Assembly: GCA_036558005.1 (NCBI GenBank)
Contig: DATBGO010000144.1
Coordinates: 1 to 64,000, forward strand
Reading direction: 5' to 3'
Length of the DNA: 64,000 nucleotides
From: DATBGO01 sp036558005
GTDB lineage: Bacteria; Actinomycetota; Actinomycetes; Streptosporangiales; Streptosporangiaceae
Shown: piece after piece, positions 6,857 to 14,558 of the stretch
Layout of the letters: every line of letters starts with the position of its first letter
How positions within the stretch are numbered: position 1 is the stretch's first letter
Translations under genes and position numbers: made by a program
Notes under the pieces: model-generated
What the model was told of the DNA's origin: nothing
Database searches by the model: none
The model's input: only the letters and a program-made list of their open reading frames with translations

Positions 6857-8589
6857 GCCGCGGCCTCCTGCTCGGTGAGCTGAGAGAGCACGATCTCCCG
6901 GTATGTCTCGTCGGTGGCCATGAGCTCGCTGTGCGTGCCGGTGGCGACCACCCGGCCCTCGTCGAGCACCACGATGCGGTCGGCGTGCCGGATCGTGCTG
7001 ACCCGCTGTGCGACGATGATCACCGTGGCCTGCGCGGTCTCCGCGGCGAGCGCGGCACGCAGCGCGGCATCGGTGGCGTAGTCGAGCGCGGAGAACGAGT
7101 CGTCGAACAGGTAGATCACCGGCTGGTGCACCACCGCCCGGGCGATGGCCAGCCGCTGCCGCTGCCCGCCGGACACGTTCGTGCCGCCCTGGTCGATCTT
7201 GGCGTCAAGACCGCCCTCCATCCGCTCGACGAACTCACGCGCCTGGGCGATCTCCAGGGCCTGCCACAGCTCGGCCTCGGTGGCACCTGGCTTGCCGTAG
7301 CGCAGGTTGGACGCGACGGTGCCGGAGAACAGGTACGGCTTCTGCGGCACCAGACCGATGGCGGCGGACAGGGTGTCCGGGTCGAGTTCGCGGACGTCGA
7401 CGCCGTCGATGAGCACCGCGCCGCCGGTCACGTCGAACAGCCGCGGGATGAGGCTCAGCAGCGTGGTCTTGCCGCTGCCGGTGCCGCCGATGATCGCGGT
7501 GACCTCGCCAGGGCTGGCTTCGAGCTCAATACCGCACAGCACAGGCTCCTCGGCCCCGGGATAACGGAACTCCACGTTCCGCAGCTCGACCTGGCCGCGG
7601 GCCTCGGCCAGGTGCACGGGGTCGGCGGGCGGGACCACGTCCGGCTCGGTGCTGAGCACCTCGGTGATGCGCTCCGCGCTCACCTCGGCCCGCGGCACCA
7701 TCACGAACATGAACGTCGCCATCATCACGGACATGAGGATCTGCAGCAGGTAGCTGAGGAACGCGGTCAGCGCGCCGATCTGCATGCTGCCGTCGGCCAC
7801 CAGGTGCCCGCCGAACCAGAGCACGGCCACGCTGGAGAAGTTGAGCACGAGCATGACCGAGGGGAACATCAGCGCCATCAGCCGGCCGACCCCCAGCGAG
7901 ACGTCGAACAGCTCGGTGTTCACGCCGCCGAACCGCTCCTCCTCGCTCCGGTCGCGGACGAACGCGCGGATCACCCGGACGCCGTTGATCTGCTCCCGCA
8001 GCACCCGGTTGGTGTGGTCGATCCGGTCCTGCATCTGCCGGAACAGCGGCCGCATCCGGATGATGATCACGCCGACGATGACGGCCAGCAGCGGGACCGC
8101 GACCAGCAGCAGCGAGGACAGCCGGACGTCCTGGTTCAGGGCCAGGATGATGCCCCCCACGCACATGATGGGTGCCGACACCATCAGCGTGAACGTCAGC
8201 ATGGCCAGCATCTGGACCTGCTGCACGTCGTTGGTGGCCCGGGTGATCAGCGACGGCGTGCCGAACCGGCCGACATCGCGGGCGGAGAAGCCCTGCACCC
8301 GGCGGAACAGCGCGTGCCGCACGTCCCGGCCCACGGCCATCGCGGTCCTGGCGCCGAAGTAGACCGCGCCGATCGCGCACGCGATCTGGGCCAGCGTCAC
8401 CACGAGCATGATGCCGCCGGTCCGCATGATGTAGTTCGTGTCGCCGGTCACCACGCCCTTGTCGATGATGTCGGCGTTCAGCGTGGGCAGGTACAGGGTG
8501 GCCAGGGTCTGCGCCAGCTGCAGCACCACTACCAGGGCCACCGGCCTGCGGTAGGGGCGCAGCTGGGTGCGCAGGAGTTGAAACAGCAC
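6853..8589 (-). CDS. ABC exporter half-transporter, first subunit (degenerate NBD)
   Basis: A 578-residue exporter subunit with six membrane helices over about residues 15-300 and a C-terminal NBD. Walker A is GGTGSGKTTL and the signature NVSGGQRQ is canonical. However, Walker B ends LFDDSFSALD, so Asp replaces the catalytic Glu, and the switch His is Gln (VAQRVST). These are the hallmarks of the non-hydrolysing site in asymmetric heterodimeric exporters. It precedes its partner with a 4 bp overlap and follows a TetR gene by about 105 bp. A drug- or metabolite-inducible efflux operon is likely. Confidence 0.92.
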   Translation of the reverse strand: MLFQLLRTQLRPYRRPVALVVVLQLAQTLATLYLPTLNADIIDKGVVTGDTNYIMRTGGIMLVVTLAQIACAIGAVYFGARTAMAVGRDVRHALFRRVQGFSARDVGRFGTPSLITRATNDVQQVQMLAMLTFTLMVSAPIMCVGGIILALNQDVRLSSLLLVAVPLLAVIVGVIIIRMRPLFRQMQDRIDHTNRVLREQINGVRVIRAFVRDRSEEERFGGVNTELFDVSLGVGRLMALMFPSVMLVLNFSSVAVLWFGGHLVADGSMQIGALTAFLSYLLQILMSVMMATFMFVMVPRAEVSAERITEVLSTEPDVVPPADPVHLAEARGQVELRNVEFRYPGAEEPVLCGIELEASPGEVTAIIGGTGSGKTTLLSLIPRLFDVTGGAVLIDGVDVRELDPDTLSAAIGLVPQKPYLFSGTVASNLRYGKPGATEAELWQALEIAQAREFVERMEGGLDAKIDQGGTNVSGGQRQRLAIARAVVHQPVIYLFDDSFSALDYATDAALRAALAAETAQATVIIVAQRVSTIRHADRIVVLDEGRVVATGTHSELMATDETYREIVLSQLTEQEAAA

Positions 8590-8694
8590 GGGGCTCGCTT
8601 GTCAGGGGGTCAGGCCGGCGCGGCGGGCGCCAGCGGGCGGAGGGTGGGCGGCGGAACGGGTCGGCGGCGGGGGCCGCCGCGCCCGGGCGAGAGG

Positions 8695-9489
8695 CTAGGG
8701 CGGGCGGGAGGAGAAGGCTGGTTCCTGCGGGCCGGGTCCGGCCGGCCGCCAGGCCGCCTCGGCAGTGAGGGGGGAAGGGGAGGTGGGCGGGGAAGGGGAG
8801 GTGGGCGGGGGCCCGGCCCCGGGGCCTGCCGGGGCGGAGTCCGCCGGGGCGGAGTCCGCCGCGGGCACCGCCTCGGTGAGTGCGCGGAGCGCGCGCCGCA
8901 TCAGCGGCCCCAGCGCGACCGGCGGGTCGGCCATGATCCAGCGCTCCATCGCCACCTGGGTCGCGGCCATGACCGCGCCCGCGACGATCCGGGGGAACAT
9001 GTCAACCGAGGCATCGGTGCCGGTGCGTTCGGCGATCGCTTCGGCCAGGGCGCGCTGCATCGCGTATTGCGCTTTCAGGTACTCCCCCTGCAGCGTCGGC
9101 GACTGCACCACCACCCGGATGCCCGCGATCTTTTCCTTGTCGGGCACCCGGTCGACGTCGGTGTGCTGCGCCAGGACCGCGTGGCTGATCGCCTCCCACA
9201 GCGGCTCGTCCGCCGGGCGCTGGCGCAGGGTCTCGCCGATGCGCCGGCCCCGGTCCATGGCGATGCCGCAGATCGCCTCGTATTTGCTGGCGAAGTAGTT
9301 GTTGAACGTCCGCGGCGACACCCCGGCCTCGGCCGCGATGTCCTCGACCAGCACGTTGTCCAGGCCGCGCTCGACCGCCAGGCGCAGCGCCGCGGTGCTG
9401 AGCGACTGCCTGGTGGCCAGCTTCTTCCGCTCGCGCAGCCCGTCGGACTGGGCGTCGCACTCGGCCGGGATGTCGGTCACGGCGGCCAT
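8695..9489 (-). CDS. TetR family regulator of the ABC exporter operon
   Basis: Typical TetR N-terminus: LRERKKLATRQSLSTAALRL leads to an HTH with VEDIAAEAGVSPRTFNNYF. The C-terminal ligand domain runs to about residue 205 and is followed by a Pro/Ser/Ala-rich tail built from short in-frame tandem duplications (SAPAD and PTSPSP units). The start is placed at the ATG at 9489. The longer frame to 9516 runs into a 20 bp palindrome that looks like its operator. It is the first gene of the operon with both exporter subunits, so it probably represses itself and the exporter until a substrate binds. Confidence 0.88.
   Translation of the reverse strand: MAAVTDIPAECDAQSDGLRERKKLATRQSLSTAALRLAVERGLDNVLVEDIAAEAGVSPRTFNNYFASKYEAICGIAMDRGRRIGETLRQRPADEPLWEAISHAVLAQHTDVDRVPDKEKIAGIRVVVQSPTLQGEYLKAQYAMQRALAEAIAERTGTDASVDMFPRIVAGAVMAATQVAMERWIMADPPVALGPLMRRALRALTEAVPAADSAPADSAPAGPGAGPPPTSPSPPTSPSPLTAEAAWRPAGPGPQEPAFSSRPP
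8771..8806. repeat. Tandem repeat, 18 bp x 2, in the TetR tail
   Basis: Two perfect adjacent copies of an 18 bp unit (GGGGAAGGGGAGGTGGGC on the plus strand) encode the duplicated PTSPSP block of the TetR C-terminal tail. The unit length is a multiple of three, so the reading frame is kept. Confidence 0.85.
8829..8858. repeat. Tandem repeat, 15 bp x 2, in the TetR tail
   Basis: Two perfect copies of CCGGGGCGGAGTCCG encode the SAPAD repeat, close to the 18 bp duplication in the same tail. Replication slippage is the likely origin. Confidence 0.85.
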
Positions 9490-9507
9490 CGTAAGCGGAA
9501 ATTGCGT

Positions 9508-9527
9508 GATCAGCAAATTTTCTGATC
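9508..9527. promoter_or_regulatory. 20 bp near-perfect palindrome, probable TetR operator
   Basis: GATCAGCAAATTTTCTGATC is self-complementary except for one base pair. It lies 19 bp upstream of the chosen TetR start and would overlap the promoter of the TetR-exporter operon. An A/T-rich dyad like this stands out in the GC-rich background and fits autorepression. Confidence 0.65.
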
Positions 9528-9753
9528 CCGCATCTTTCCCGCGTCGCGCCCTCTCCCGGCCGGCCCCGGCCGGGCGGCGCGGCTCATCGATGTCCCCGAA
9601 TGCGTGCTATAGACCGCACAACGGTACATCCACCGGCGCGCGTGAGTGGCATGGCAGCACGGAGATCGCGATTTTGCGACATCACCCATGGGTCCGAGGT
9701 CGCTGTCGGATTTTCGCTAGACCTGGCGCGTCTCCTGGCCCGATGCTGGGCGG

Positions 9754-11268
9754 GTGAGCGAGGACACCGAGCACAGGATCCGGGCGGTCCAGTCCAAGGA
9801 CGCCCGCTTCGACGGCTGGTTCTTCGTCGCGGTCGTCACCACCGGCATCTACTGCAGGCCGAGCTGCCCGGTGGTGCCGCCCAAGCCGCGGAACATGCGG
9901 TTCTTCCCCAGCGCCGCAGCCGCGCAGCAGGCCGGCTTCCGGGCCTGCAAGCGGTGCCGGCCGGACGCCAGCCCGGGGTCCCCGCAGTGGAACGAGCGCG
10001 CCGACCTGGTGGCCCGGGCCATGCGGCTGATCGCCGACGGGGTCATCGACCGCGACGGTGTGCCCGGGCTGGCCGCCCGGCTCGGTTACAGCGTCCGCCA
10101 GGTCGAGCGCCAGCTGCTCGCCGAGCTCGGCGCGGGCCCGCTGGCCCTGGCCCGGGCCCAGCGGGCCCAGACCGCCCGCCTCCTCATCGAGACCAGCGCG
10201 CTGCCCATGGGCGACATCGCGTTCGCGGCCGGGTTCTCCAGCATCAGGACGTTCAACGACACCGTGCGCGAGGTGTTCGCCCTCTCCCCCACCGAGCTGC
10301 GCAGGCGCGCGGGCCGCGGGCACCCAGCCGCCGCGCCGGGCGTGCTGCCGCTGCGGCTGCCGTTCCGCTCCCCGCTGTTCCCTGACAACCTGTTCGGGCA
10401 CCTGGCCGCGACGGCCGTGCCCGGGGTCGAGGAGTGGCGGGACGGGGCCTACCGCCGCACCCTGCGCCTGCCGCACGGCCACGGCGTGGTGACGCTCCGG
10501 CCCGAGCCGGAGTACATCGCCTGCCAGCTGTCGCTCACCGACCTGCGCGATCTCGCCATCGCGATCAGCCGCTGCCGGCGGCTGCTGGACCTGGACGCCG
10601 ATCCGGTGGCTGTGGACAACCTGCTGAGCGAGGACGCGGTGCTTGCCCCGCTGGTGGCTAAGGCCCCGGGGCGCCGGGTGCCGCGCACGGTCGACGCCGC
10701 GGAGTTCGCCGCGCGGGTGGTGCTCGGTCAGCAGGTCTCCACGGCGGCGGCCAGGACGCACGCCGCCCGGCTGGTGATCGCGCACGGCGAGCGGATCGAG
10801 GACCCGGCTGGCGGCCTCACCCACCTGTTCCCGGCGATGACCGCGCTGGCGGGACTGGATCCGGCCGCGCTGGCCCTGCCGCAGGCGCGCCGGGCCACGT
10901 TCGGCGGGCTGACCCGGGCCCTGGCCGACGGCAGCATCGACCTCGGCGTGGGCAGCGACTGGCCGCAGGCTCGGGCGCAGCTGGCCGCGCTGCCCGGGCT
11001 TGGCCCGTGGAGCGTGGAGACGATCGCGATGCGCGGTCTCGGTGACCCGGACGCGTTCACCCCGGGTGACCTCGGGGTCAGGCTCGCGGCGCGTCAGCTC
11101 GGCCTGCCCATCACGCCCGCCGCACTGACCAGCCGCGCCGCGGCCTGGCGGCCGTGGCGCGCCTACGCCGTGCAGTACCTGTGGGCCACTGGCGACCACC
11201 CCATCAACCGGATGCCGGCCGGCGGCGCCGCGCCCAAGACCCGGTCAACGCGAAAGGACCCAGCATGA
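9754..11268 (+). CDS. Ada regulatory domain-AlkA fusion: methyl sensor and 3-methyladenine DNA glycosylase
   Basis: A 504-residue fusion for alkylation damage. Residues 1-75 are the Ada zinc domain, with Cys34, Cys38, Cys65 and Cys68; one Cys accepts a methyl group from phosphotriesters. Residues about 85-185 are an AraC-type HTH pair (GDIAFAAGFSSIRTFNDTVRE). The C-terminal part is AlkA: an AlkA_N fold, then a helix-hairpin-helix glycosylase with VLGQQVSTAAART and LPGLGPWSVETIAMRGLGD, the latter followed by the catalytic Asp region. It starts with GTG. The stop overlaps the ogt start by ATGA. Methylation probably turns the protein into an activator of its own operon. Confidence 0.92.
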   Translation: MSEDTEHRIRAVQSKDARFDGWFFVAVVTTGIYCRPSCPVVPPKPRNMRFFPSAAAAQQAGFRACKRCRPDASPGSPQWNERADLVARAMRLIADGVIDRDGVPGLAARLGYSVRQVERQLLAELGAGPLALARAQRAQTARLLIETSALPMGDIAFAAGFSSIRTFNDTVREVFALSPTELRRRAGRGHPAAAPGVLPLRLPFRSPLFPDNLFGHLAATAVPGVEEWRDGAYRRTLRLPHGHGVVTLRPEPEYIACQLSLTDLRDLAIAISRCRRLLDLDADPVAVDNLLSEDAVLAPLVAKAPGRRVPRTVDAAEFAARVVLGQQVSTAAARTHAARLVIAHGERIEDPAGGLTHLFPAMTALAGLDPAALALPQARRATFGGLTRALADGSIDLGVGSDWPQARAQLAALPGLGPWSVETIAMRGLGDPDAFTPGDLGVRLAARQLGLPITPAALTSRAAAWRPWRAYAVQYLWATGDHPINRMPAGGAAPKTRSTRKDPA

Positions 11269-11792
11269 CGTCGAGCACCCTGGATGAGCGCCGGGCCCAC
11301 ATCACCGTGGACAGCCCGGTCGGCCGGCTGACGCTGGTCGCCGCCGACGGGGCCCTGGCCGGCCTGTACATGAACGAGCAGCGGCACCGGCCCGGGGATG
11401 AGACGTTCGGCGAGCCGGGGCCGGACGAGGACGGCGAGCTGTTCGCCGAGGTGTCGAAGCAGCTCAGCCAGTATTTCGGCGGCGAGCGGACCGACTTCGA
11501 TCTCCGGCTCAGCCTGCATGGCACCCCGTTCCAGCGGCGGGTCTGGACCGCCCTGCAGGACATCCCCTACGGCCAGACGATCTCCTACGGCCAGCTCGCC
11601 GACCGGATCGGGCAGCCGTCGGCCTCGCGGGCCGTGGGCCTGGCCAACGGCAAGAACCCAATCGGCATCATCGTGCCCTGCCACCGCGTGGTGGGCGCCG
11701 ACGGCAGCCTGACCGGTTACGGCGGCGGGATCGAGCGCAAGCAGTACCTGCTCGCACACGAGCGCCGGGTCAGCGGGCAGACGCTCATCTGA
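11265..11792 (+). CDS. ogt: Methylated-DNA--protein-cysteine methyltransferase
   Basis: A 175-residue suicide enzyme that removes the methyl group from O6-methylguanine (and O4-methylthymine) onto its own cysteine. The active-site motif IVPCHRVVG is present with the acceptor Cys at about residue 139. The helix-turn-helix/Arg-finger region GQTISYGQLADRIGQPSASRAVG precedes it, and the terminal GYGGGIERKQYLLAHE is also typical. The start overlaps the glycosylase stop by four bases (ATGA), so the two repair proteins are made together. The longer frame beginning at 11154 is only an extension into the upstream gene. Confidence 0.95.
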   Translation: MTSSTLDERRAHITVDSPVGRLTLVAADGALAGLYMNEQRHRPGDETFGEPGPDEDGELFAEVSKQLSQYFGGERTDFDLRLSLHGTPFQRRVWTALQDIPYGQTISYGQLADRIGQPSASRAVGLANGKNPIGIIVPCHRVVGADGSLTGYGGGIERKQYLLAHERRVSGQTLI

Positions 11793-11853
11793 GTTCGGAG
11801 GACAGCCAGCGGCCGGGCGCCCAGTCCACTACGATGCCGCGCAGTATTGCATC

Positions 11854-11875
11854 TGCATGTACTGCTGCACATGCA
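11854..11875. promoter_or_regulatory. Inverted repeat TGCATGT-N8-ACATGCA upstream of DUF397 gene
   Basis: Perfect 7-base arms are separated by 8 bases. Two direct copies of TGCATCTG (11848-11855 and 11872-11879) overlap the arms, 24 bp apart. The element lies about 100 bp upstream of the DUF397 start and just after ogt. It could be an operator or a stem-loop. Confidence 0.4.
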
Positions 11876-11973
11876 TCTGGACTCACCCCGCTGCCCGGCC
11901 GGACCCCGGAGTTCCTGGGTCTGGTGGTACCGCACGGGGTGATACCTCCGAACAGCGCGGAAAGGACACCCCC

Positions 11974-12210
11974 GTGAACCTGTTGTCCGCCAGCCCGCAT
12001 GACCCTCGCCTCGACGGCGTCGACTGGCGCAAGAGCCGTCACAGCAACCCCAGCGGGAACTGCGTGGAGATCGCCGAGCTCCTCGACGGCGCCATCGCCA
12101 TCCGCAACTCGCGGTTTCCGGACGGACCCGCGCTGATCTGCCCGCGGACCGACTTCGCCGAGTTCCTGGCCGGTGCGAGGGACGGCGACTTCGACACGCT
12201 GAGCGGTTAG
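11974..12210 (+). CDS. DUF397 domain protein
   Basis: A small acidic protein of 78 residues with the DUF397 signature: WRKSRHSNPSGNCVEIAEL, then IAIRNSRFPDGPALICPRTDFAEFLAGARDGDFD. DUF397 proteins are abundant in Actinobacteria and usually sit beside an XRE-type HTH gene. Several such pairs behave like regulator/partner or toxin-antitoxin-like modules controlling development. No XRE gene is adjacent here, so this is an orphan copy. The start is GTG at 11974, preceded by GGAAAGGAC. The ATG at 11857 would add 39 residues without family similarity and would cover the inverted repeat. Confidence 0.85.
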   Translation: MNLLSASPHDPRLDGVDWRKSRHSNPSGNCVEIAELLDGAIAIRNSRFPDGPALICPRTDFAEFLAGARDGDFDTLSG

Positions 12211-13118
12211 CCGCCGTCCCCGGGGCCGTCGGCGGCCAGGGCCCGGGTCAGGCCGTCCACGTAGCGGCTGAGCTGGCTGCCGTCGGTGTCGTGGGTGGGG
12301 TTCACCTCGGTCAGGATCAGGCCAGCGAACGACGGGTGCGCCCGGAGCACGCGCAGGCAGCTGACCACGTGCTCCAGCAGGACACCCGAGCCGTAGTGCG
12401 GGAAGTTACCGAGGGGCAGATCACCCGAGTCGACCGAGTCGACGTCGAAGTGAACCACCACCGGGCCGCTGGACGCGGCGACGGCCGCGACCGCCCGCTC
12501 CGCCGCGCCTGCCGGGTCGGGGATGAACGCGGGCGCCTCCTGGAGGCTCACGCCCGCCTCAGCCAGGTACCGGCGGCCCGCGTCGTCGGTTTCCCTCGGG
12601 TCCGCGCTCACGATCGCGAGCCGGCTCCCGGTCAGCAGCGGCACATCGCCCGCCAGCCCGGTCAGCTCGGGCGCGCCCCGGCCGAGCAGGTGCGAGACTC
12701 CCATCGAGTCGAAGATGCCCGAGCCACCGGAATCCGGGATGCTCACGTCGGCGTCGCCGTCCACGTAGACCAGGCCGACATCGGGATGCTGGCGGCGGAA
12801 CCCGGCGATGACCCCGAGCGTGATCGTGCAGTCACCGCCCACGATCAGCGGCAGCCGCCCGGAGCCAGCGGTGCCCGCGACGGCGTCGGCCACCGCCCGG
12901 GCCACCCGGGTGACCGCGGGCAGGTTGCGGGCCCCGGGATGGTCATGGTCGACGGCGAACGCCGCCCCGGGCAGGTTGCCCTGGTCCTGCACCGACTCCC
13001 CGGCGCCGGCCAGGCGCTGCACCAGGCCGGCGGCCCGCAGCGCGTCCGGGGCCCGTTCCTGGCCCGCGTGGTGTGCTCCGGCACTGCTCGGAACCCCGAT
13101 CATCACCCAGTCACCCAT
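12207..13118 (-). CDS. Arginase/agmatinase-like (ureohydrolase superfamily) protein with atypical metal ligands
   Basis: A 303-residue protein with the ureohydrolase fold order. Near residue 96 it has VGGDCTITLG where arginases have GGDHS. Next comes VDGDADVS where they have DAHxD, and near residue 210 HFDVDSVDS matches DxDxxDP. The two metal-binding histidines of true arginases are therefore Cys and Asp, although all the aspartates remain. Actinobacterial arginase-family proteins with GGDC are known and often lack an assigned substrate, so arginase activity should not be assumed. The start is the ATG at 13118 with GGAGG upstream; the longer frame to 13184 lacks support. It is divergent from phzF-arsR. 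Confidence 0.8.
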   Translation of the reverse strand: MGDWVMIGVPSSAGAHHAGQERAPDALRAAGLVQRLAGAGESVQDQGNLPGAAFAVDHDHPGARNLPAVTRVARAVADAVAGTAGSGRLPLIVGGDCTITLGVIAGFRRQHPDVGLVYVDGDADVSIPDSGGSGIFDSMGVSHLLGRGAPELTGLAGDVPLLTGSRLAIVSADPRETDDAGRRYLAEAGVSLQEAPAFIPDPAGAAERAVAAVAASSGPVVVHFDVDSVDSGDLPLGNFPHYGSGVLLEHVVSCLRVLRAHPSFAGLILTEVNPTHDTDGSQLSRYVDGLTRALAADGPGDGG

Positions 13119-13155
13119 CGTGGCCTCCACCAGCCGGTCACCATCACGGTCTTGT

Positions 13156-13183
13156 TGTCCAGGATGTCTTGTGTCCCAGGACA
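13156..13183. promoter_or_regulatory. TGTCC...GGACA repeats between divergent genes
   Basis: TGTCCCAGGACA (13172-13183) has 5-base arms around CA. A similar weaker element, TGTCCAGGAT, starts at 13156, 16 bp away. Both lie in the 86 bp gap between the ureohydrolase-like gene and phzF. Binding by the ArsR-type regulator encoded downstream of phzF is a reasonable guess. Confidence 0.35.
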
Positions 13184-13204
13184 TAGGAAATTAGCTTCTT
13201 ATCT

Positions 13205-14098
13205 ATGTCTATCGCTTCCGCCGACCTGTGGTCGGCCCCGGCTGGCAACGGGGCGAGCCCGCGCCGGTACGCCATCGCAGACGTGTTCACCGATACCCCG
13301 CTGGAAGGCAACCAGGTCGCACTGTTCACCGACGGCCGGGGCCTGTCCCAGGACCGGATGCAGCGCGCGGCCCGCGAGCTCAACCTGTCCGAGACCGTCT
13401 TCTTCCTCCCCCCGGAACAGGGCGGCGACCTGAGGGTAAGGATCTTCACCCCGGCCACCGAGCTCCCGTTCGCCGGGCATCCGGTGCTCGGCTCGGCCTG
13501 CCTGGCGGGCGAGATGCTCGGGATCGCGGCGGTGCGGCTGGAGACCGGGGCCGGCCTGGTGCCCGTCGAGCTGAGCCGTGAGGACGGCCAGATCGTGGCG
13601 GGCCGGATGGAGCAGCCGATACCGGCCTGGGAGCCCTACGAGCACCCGGAGCAGCTGCTGGCCGCCCTGGACGTCGCGGGCTCGGACCTGCCCATCGAGG
13701 CCTACAGGAATGGCCCGCGGCACGTGTATGTAGCGCTCGGTAACGAGGCCGCGGTGGCCGCGCTGAGCCCGGACCTCCGCACGCTGGCCAGCCTGGGTGA
13801 GATCGGGGTCAGCTGCTTCGCGGGCCGCGGGCGGCACTGGAAGACCCGGATGTTCGCGCCGGGTCTCGGCGTGCCCGAGGACCCCGCCACCGGGTCGGCC
13901 GCGGGCCCGCTCGCGATCCACCTGGCCCGGCACGGCCGCACCGGCTTCGGCGAGGAGATCGAGATACACCAGGGCGCGGAGATCGGCCGTCCTTCGGTGC
14001 TTTACGCCCAGGCCGACGGATCGGCCGGGCGGATCGACCGGGTGCTGGTCGGCGGGTCGGCCGTGGTCGTCGCGCGTGGCGAGTACCGGCTGGCCTGA
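13205..14098 (+). CDS. PhzF family isomerase/epimerase-like protein
   Basis: A 297-residue protein of the PhzF (phenazine biosynthesis) / DAP-epimerase-like fold. The N-terminal half has YAIADVFTDTPLEGNQVALF and the active-site-type block LNLSETVFFLPP with a Glu, followed by FTPATELPFAGHPVLGSA. The C-terminal half has EDPATGSAAGPLA. Family members isomerise or racemise small acids, and outside phenazine clusters their substrates are mostly unknown. No phenazine genes are nearby. It runs with the ArsR gene 3 bp downstream and is divergent from the ureohydrolase-like gene. Confidence 0.85.
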   Translation: MSIASADLWSAPAGNGASPRRYAIADVFTDTPLEGNQVALFTDGRGLSQDRMQRAARELNLSETVFFLPPEQGGDLRVRIFTPATELPFAGHPVLGSACLAGEMLGIAAVRLETGAGLVPVELSREDGQIVAGRMEQPIPAWEPYEHPEQLLAALDVAGSDLPIEAYRNGPRHVYVALGNEAAVAALSPDLRTLASLGEIGVSCFAGRGRHWKTRMFAPGLGVPEDPATGSAAGPLAIHLARHGRTGFGEEIEIHQGAEIGRPSVLYAQADGSAGRIDRVLVGGSAVVVARGEYRLA

Positions 14099-14101
14099 GC
14101 C

Positions 14102-14404
14102 ATGACCGACGCCGACCTGTTCGCGGCGCTGGCCAGCACGCGGCGGCTGCAGGTGCTCGAATGGCTAAAGGATCCCCGGTCGAATTTCCCGCCGCAGCGG
14201 GACGGCGACCTCGTCGACGACGGTGTCTGCGTGCTCTTTATCGCCGACAAGCTCGGGGTGACCCAGCCCACCGCCACGTCACACCTGCAGCGGCTCGCCC
14301 GGGCCGGGCTGGTTACCTCCCGGCGCATCGGCCAGTGGACCTTCTACAAGCGCGACGAGGAGGCGATCACCGCGATGAAGCGGCGGATCGCCGCTGACCT
14401 GTGA
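14102..14404 (+). CDS. ArsR family transcriptional regulator
   Basis: A 100-residue winged-helix protein. LFAALASTRRLQVLEWLKD begins the fold, and the recognition region is IADKLGVTQPTATSHLQRLARAGLVTSRRIGQWTFYKR. None of the cysteine pairs used by metal-sensing ArsR proteins is present, so it probably responds to a small molecule or a redox state. It starts 3 bp after the PhzF stop and is likely co-transcribed with it. It may control the divergent promoter region carrying the TGTCC/GGACA repeats. Confidence 0.88.
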   Translation: MTDADLFAALASTRRLQVLEWLKDPRSNFPPQRDGDLVDDGVCVLFIADKLGVTQPTATSHLQRLARAGLVTSRRIGQWTFYKRDEEAITAMKRRIAADL

Positions 14405-14558
14405 CAGGGACGCAGTGAGGCGAAAGTGACATTGTGGATAAGTGACCTCATTATGTGCATGCCTTCGTGCCGGAACGGGAAGTGAAGTGGCTTTGCCGCT
14501 GTGGTAATTAAGTCGCGCTGAGAACGCCACCAGCGGGAATGACGTACTAGAATCCGAT

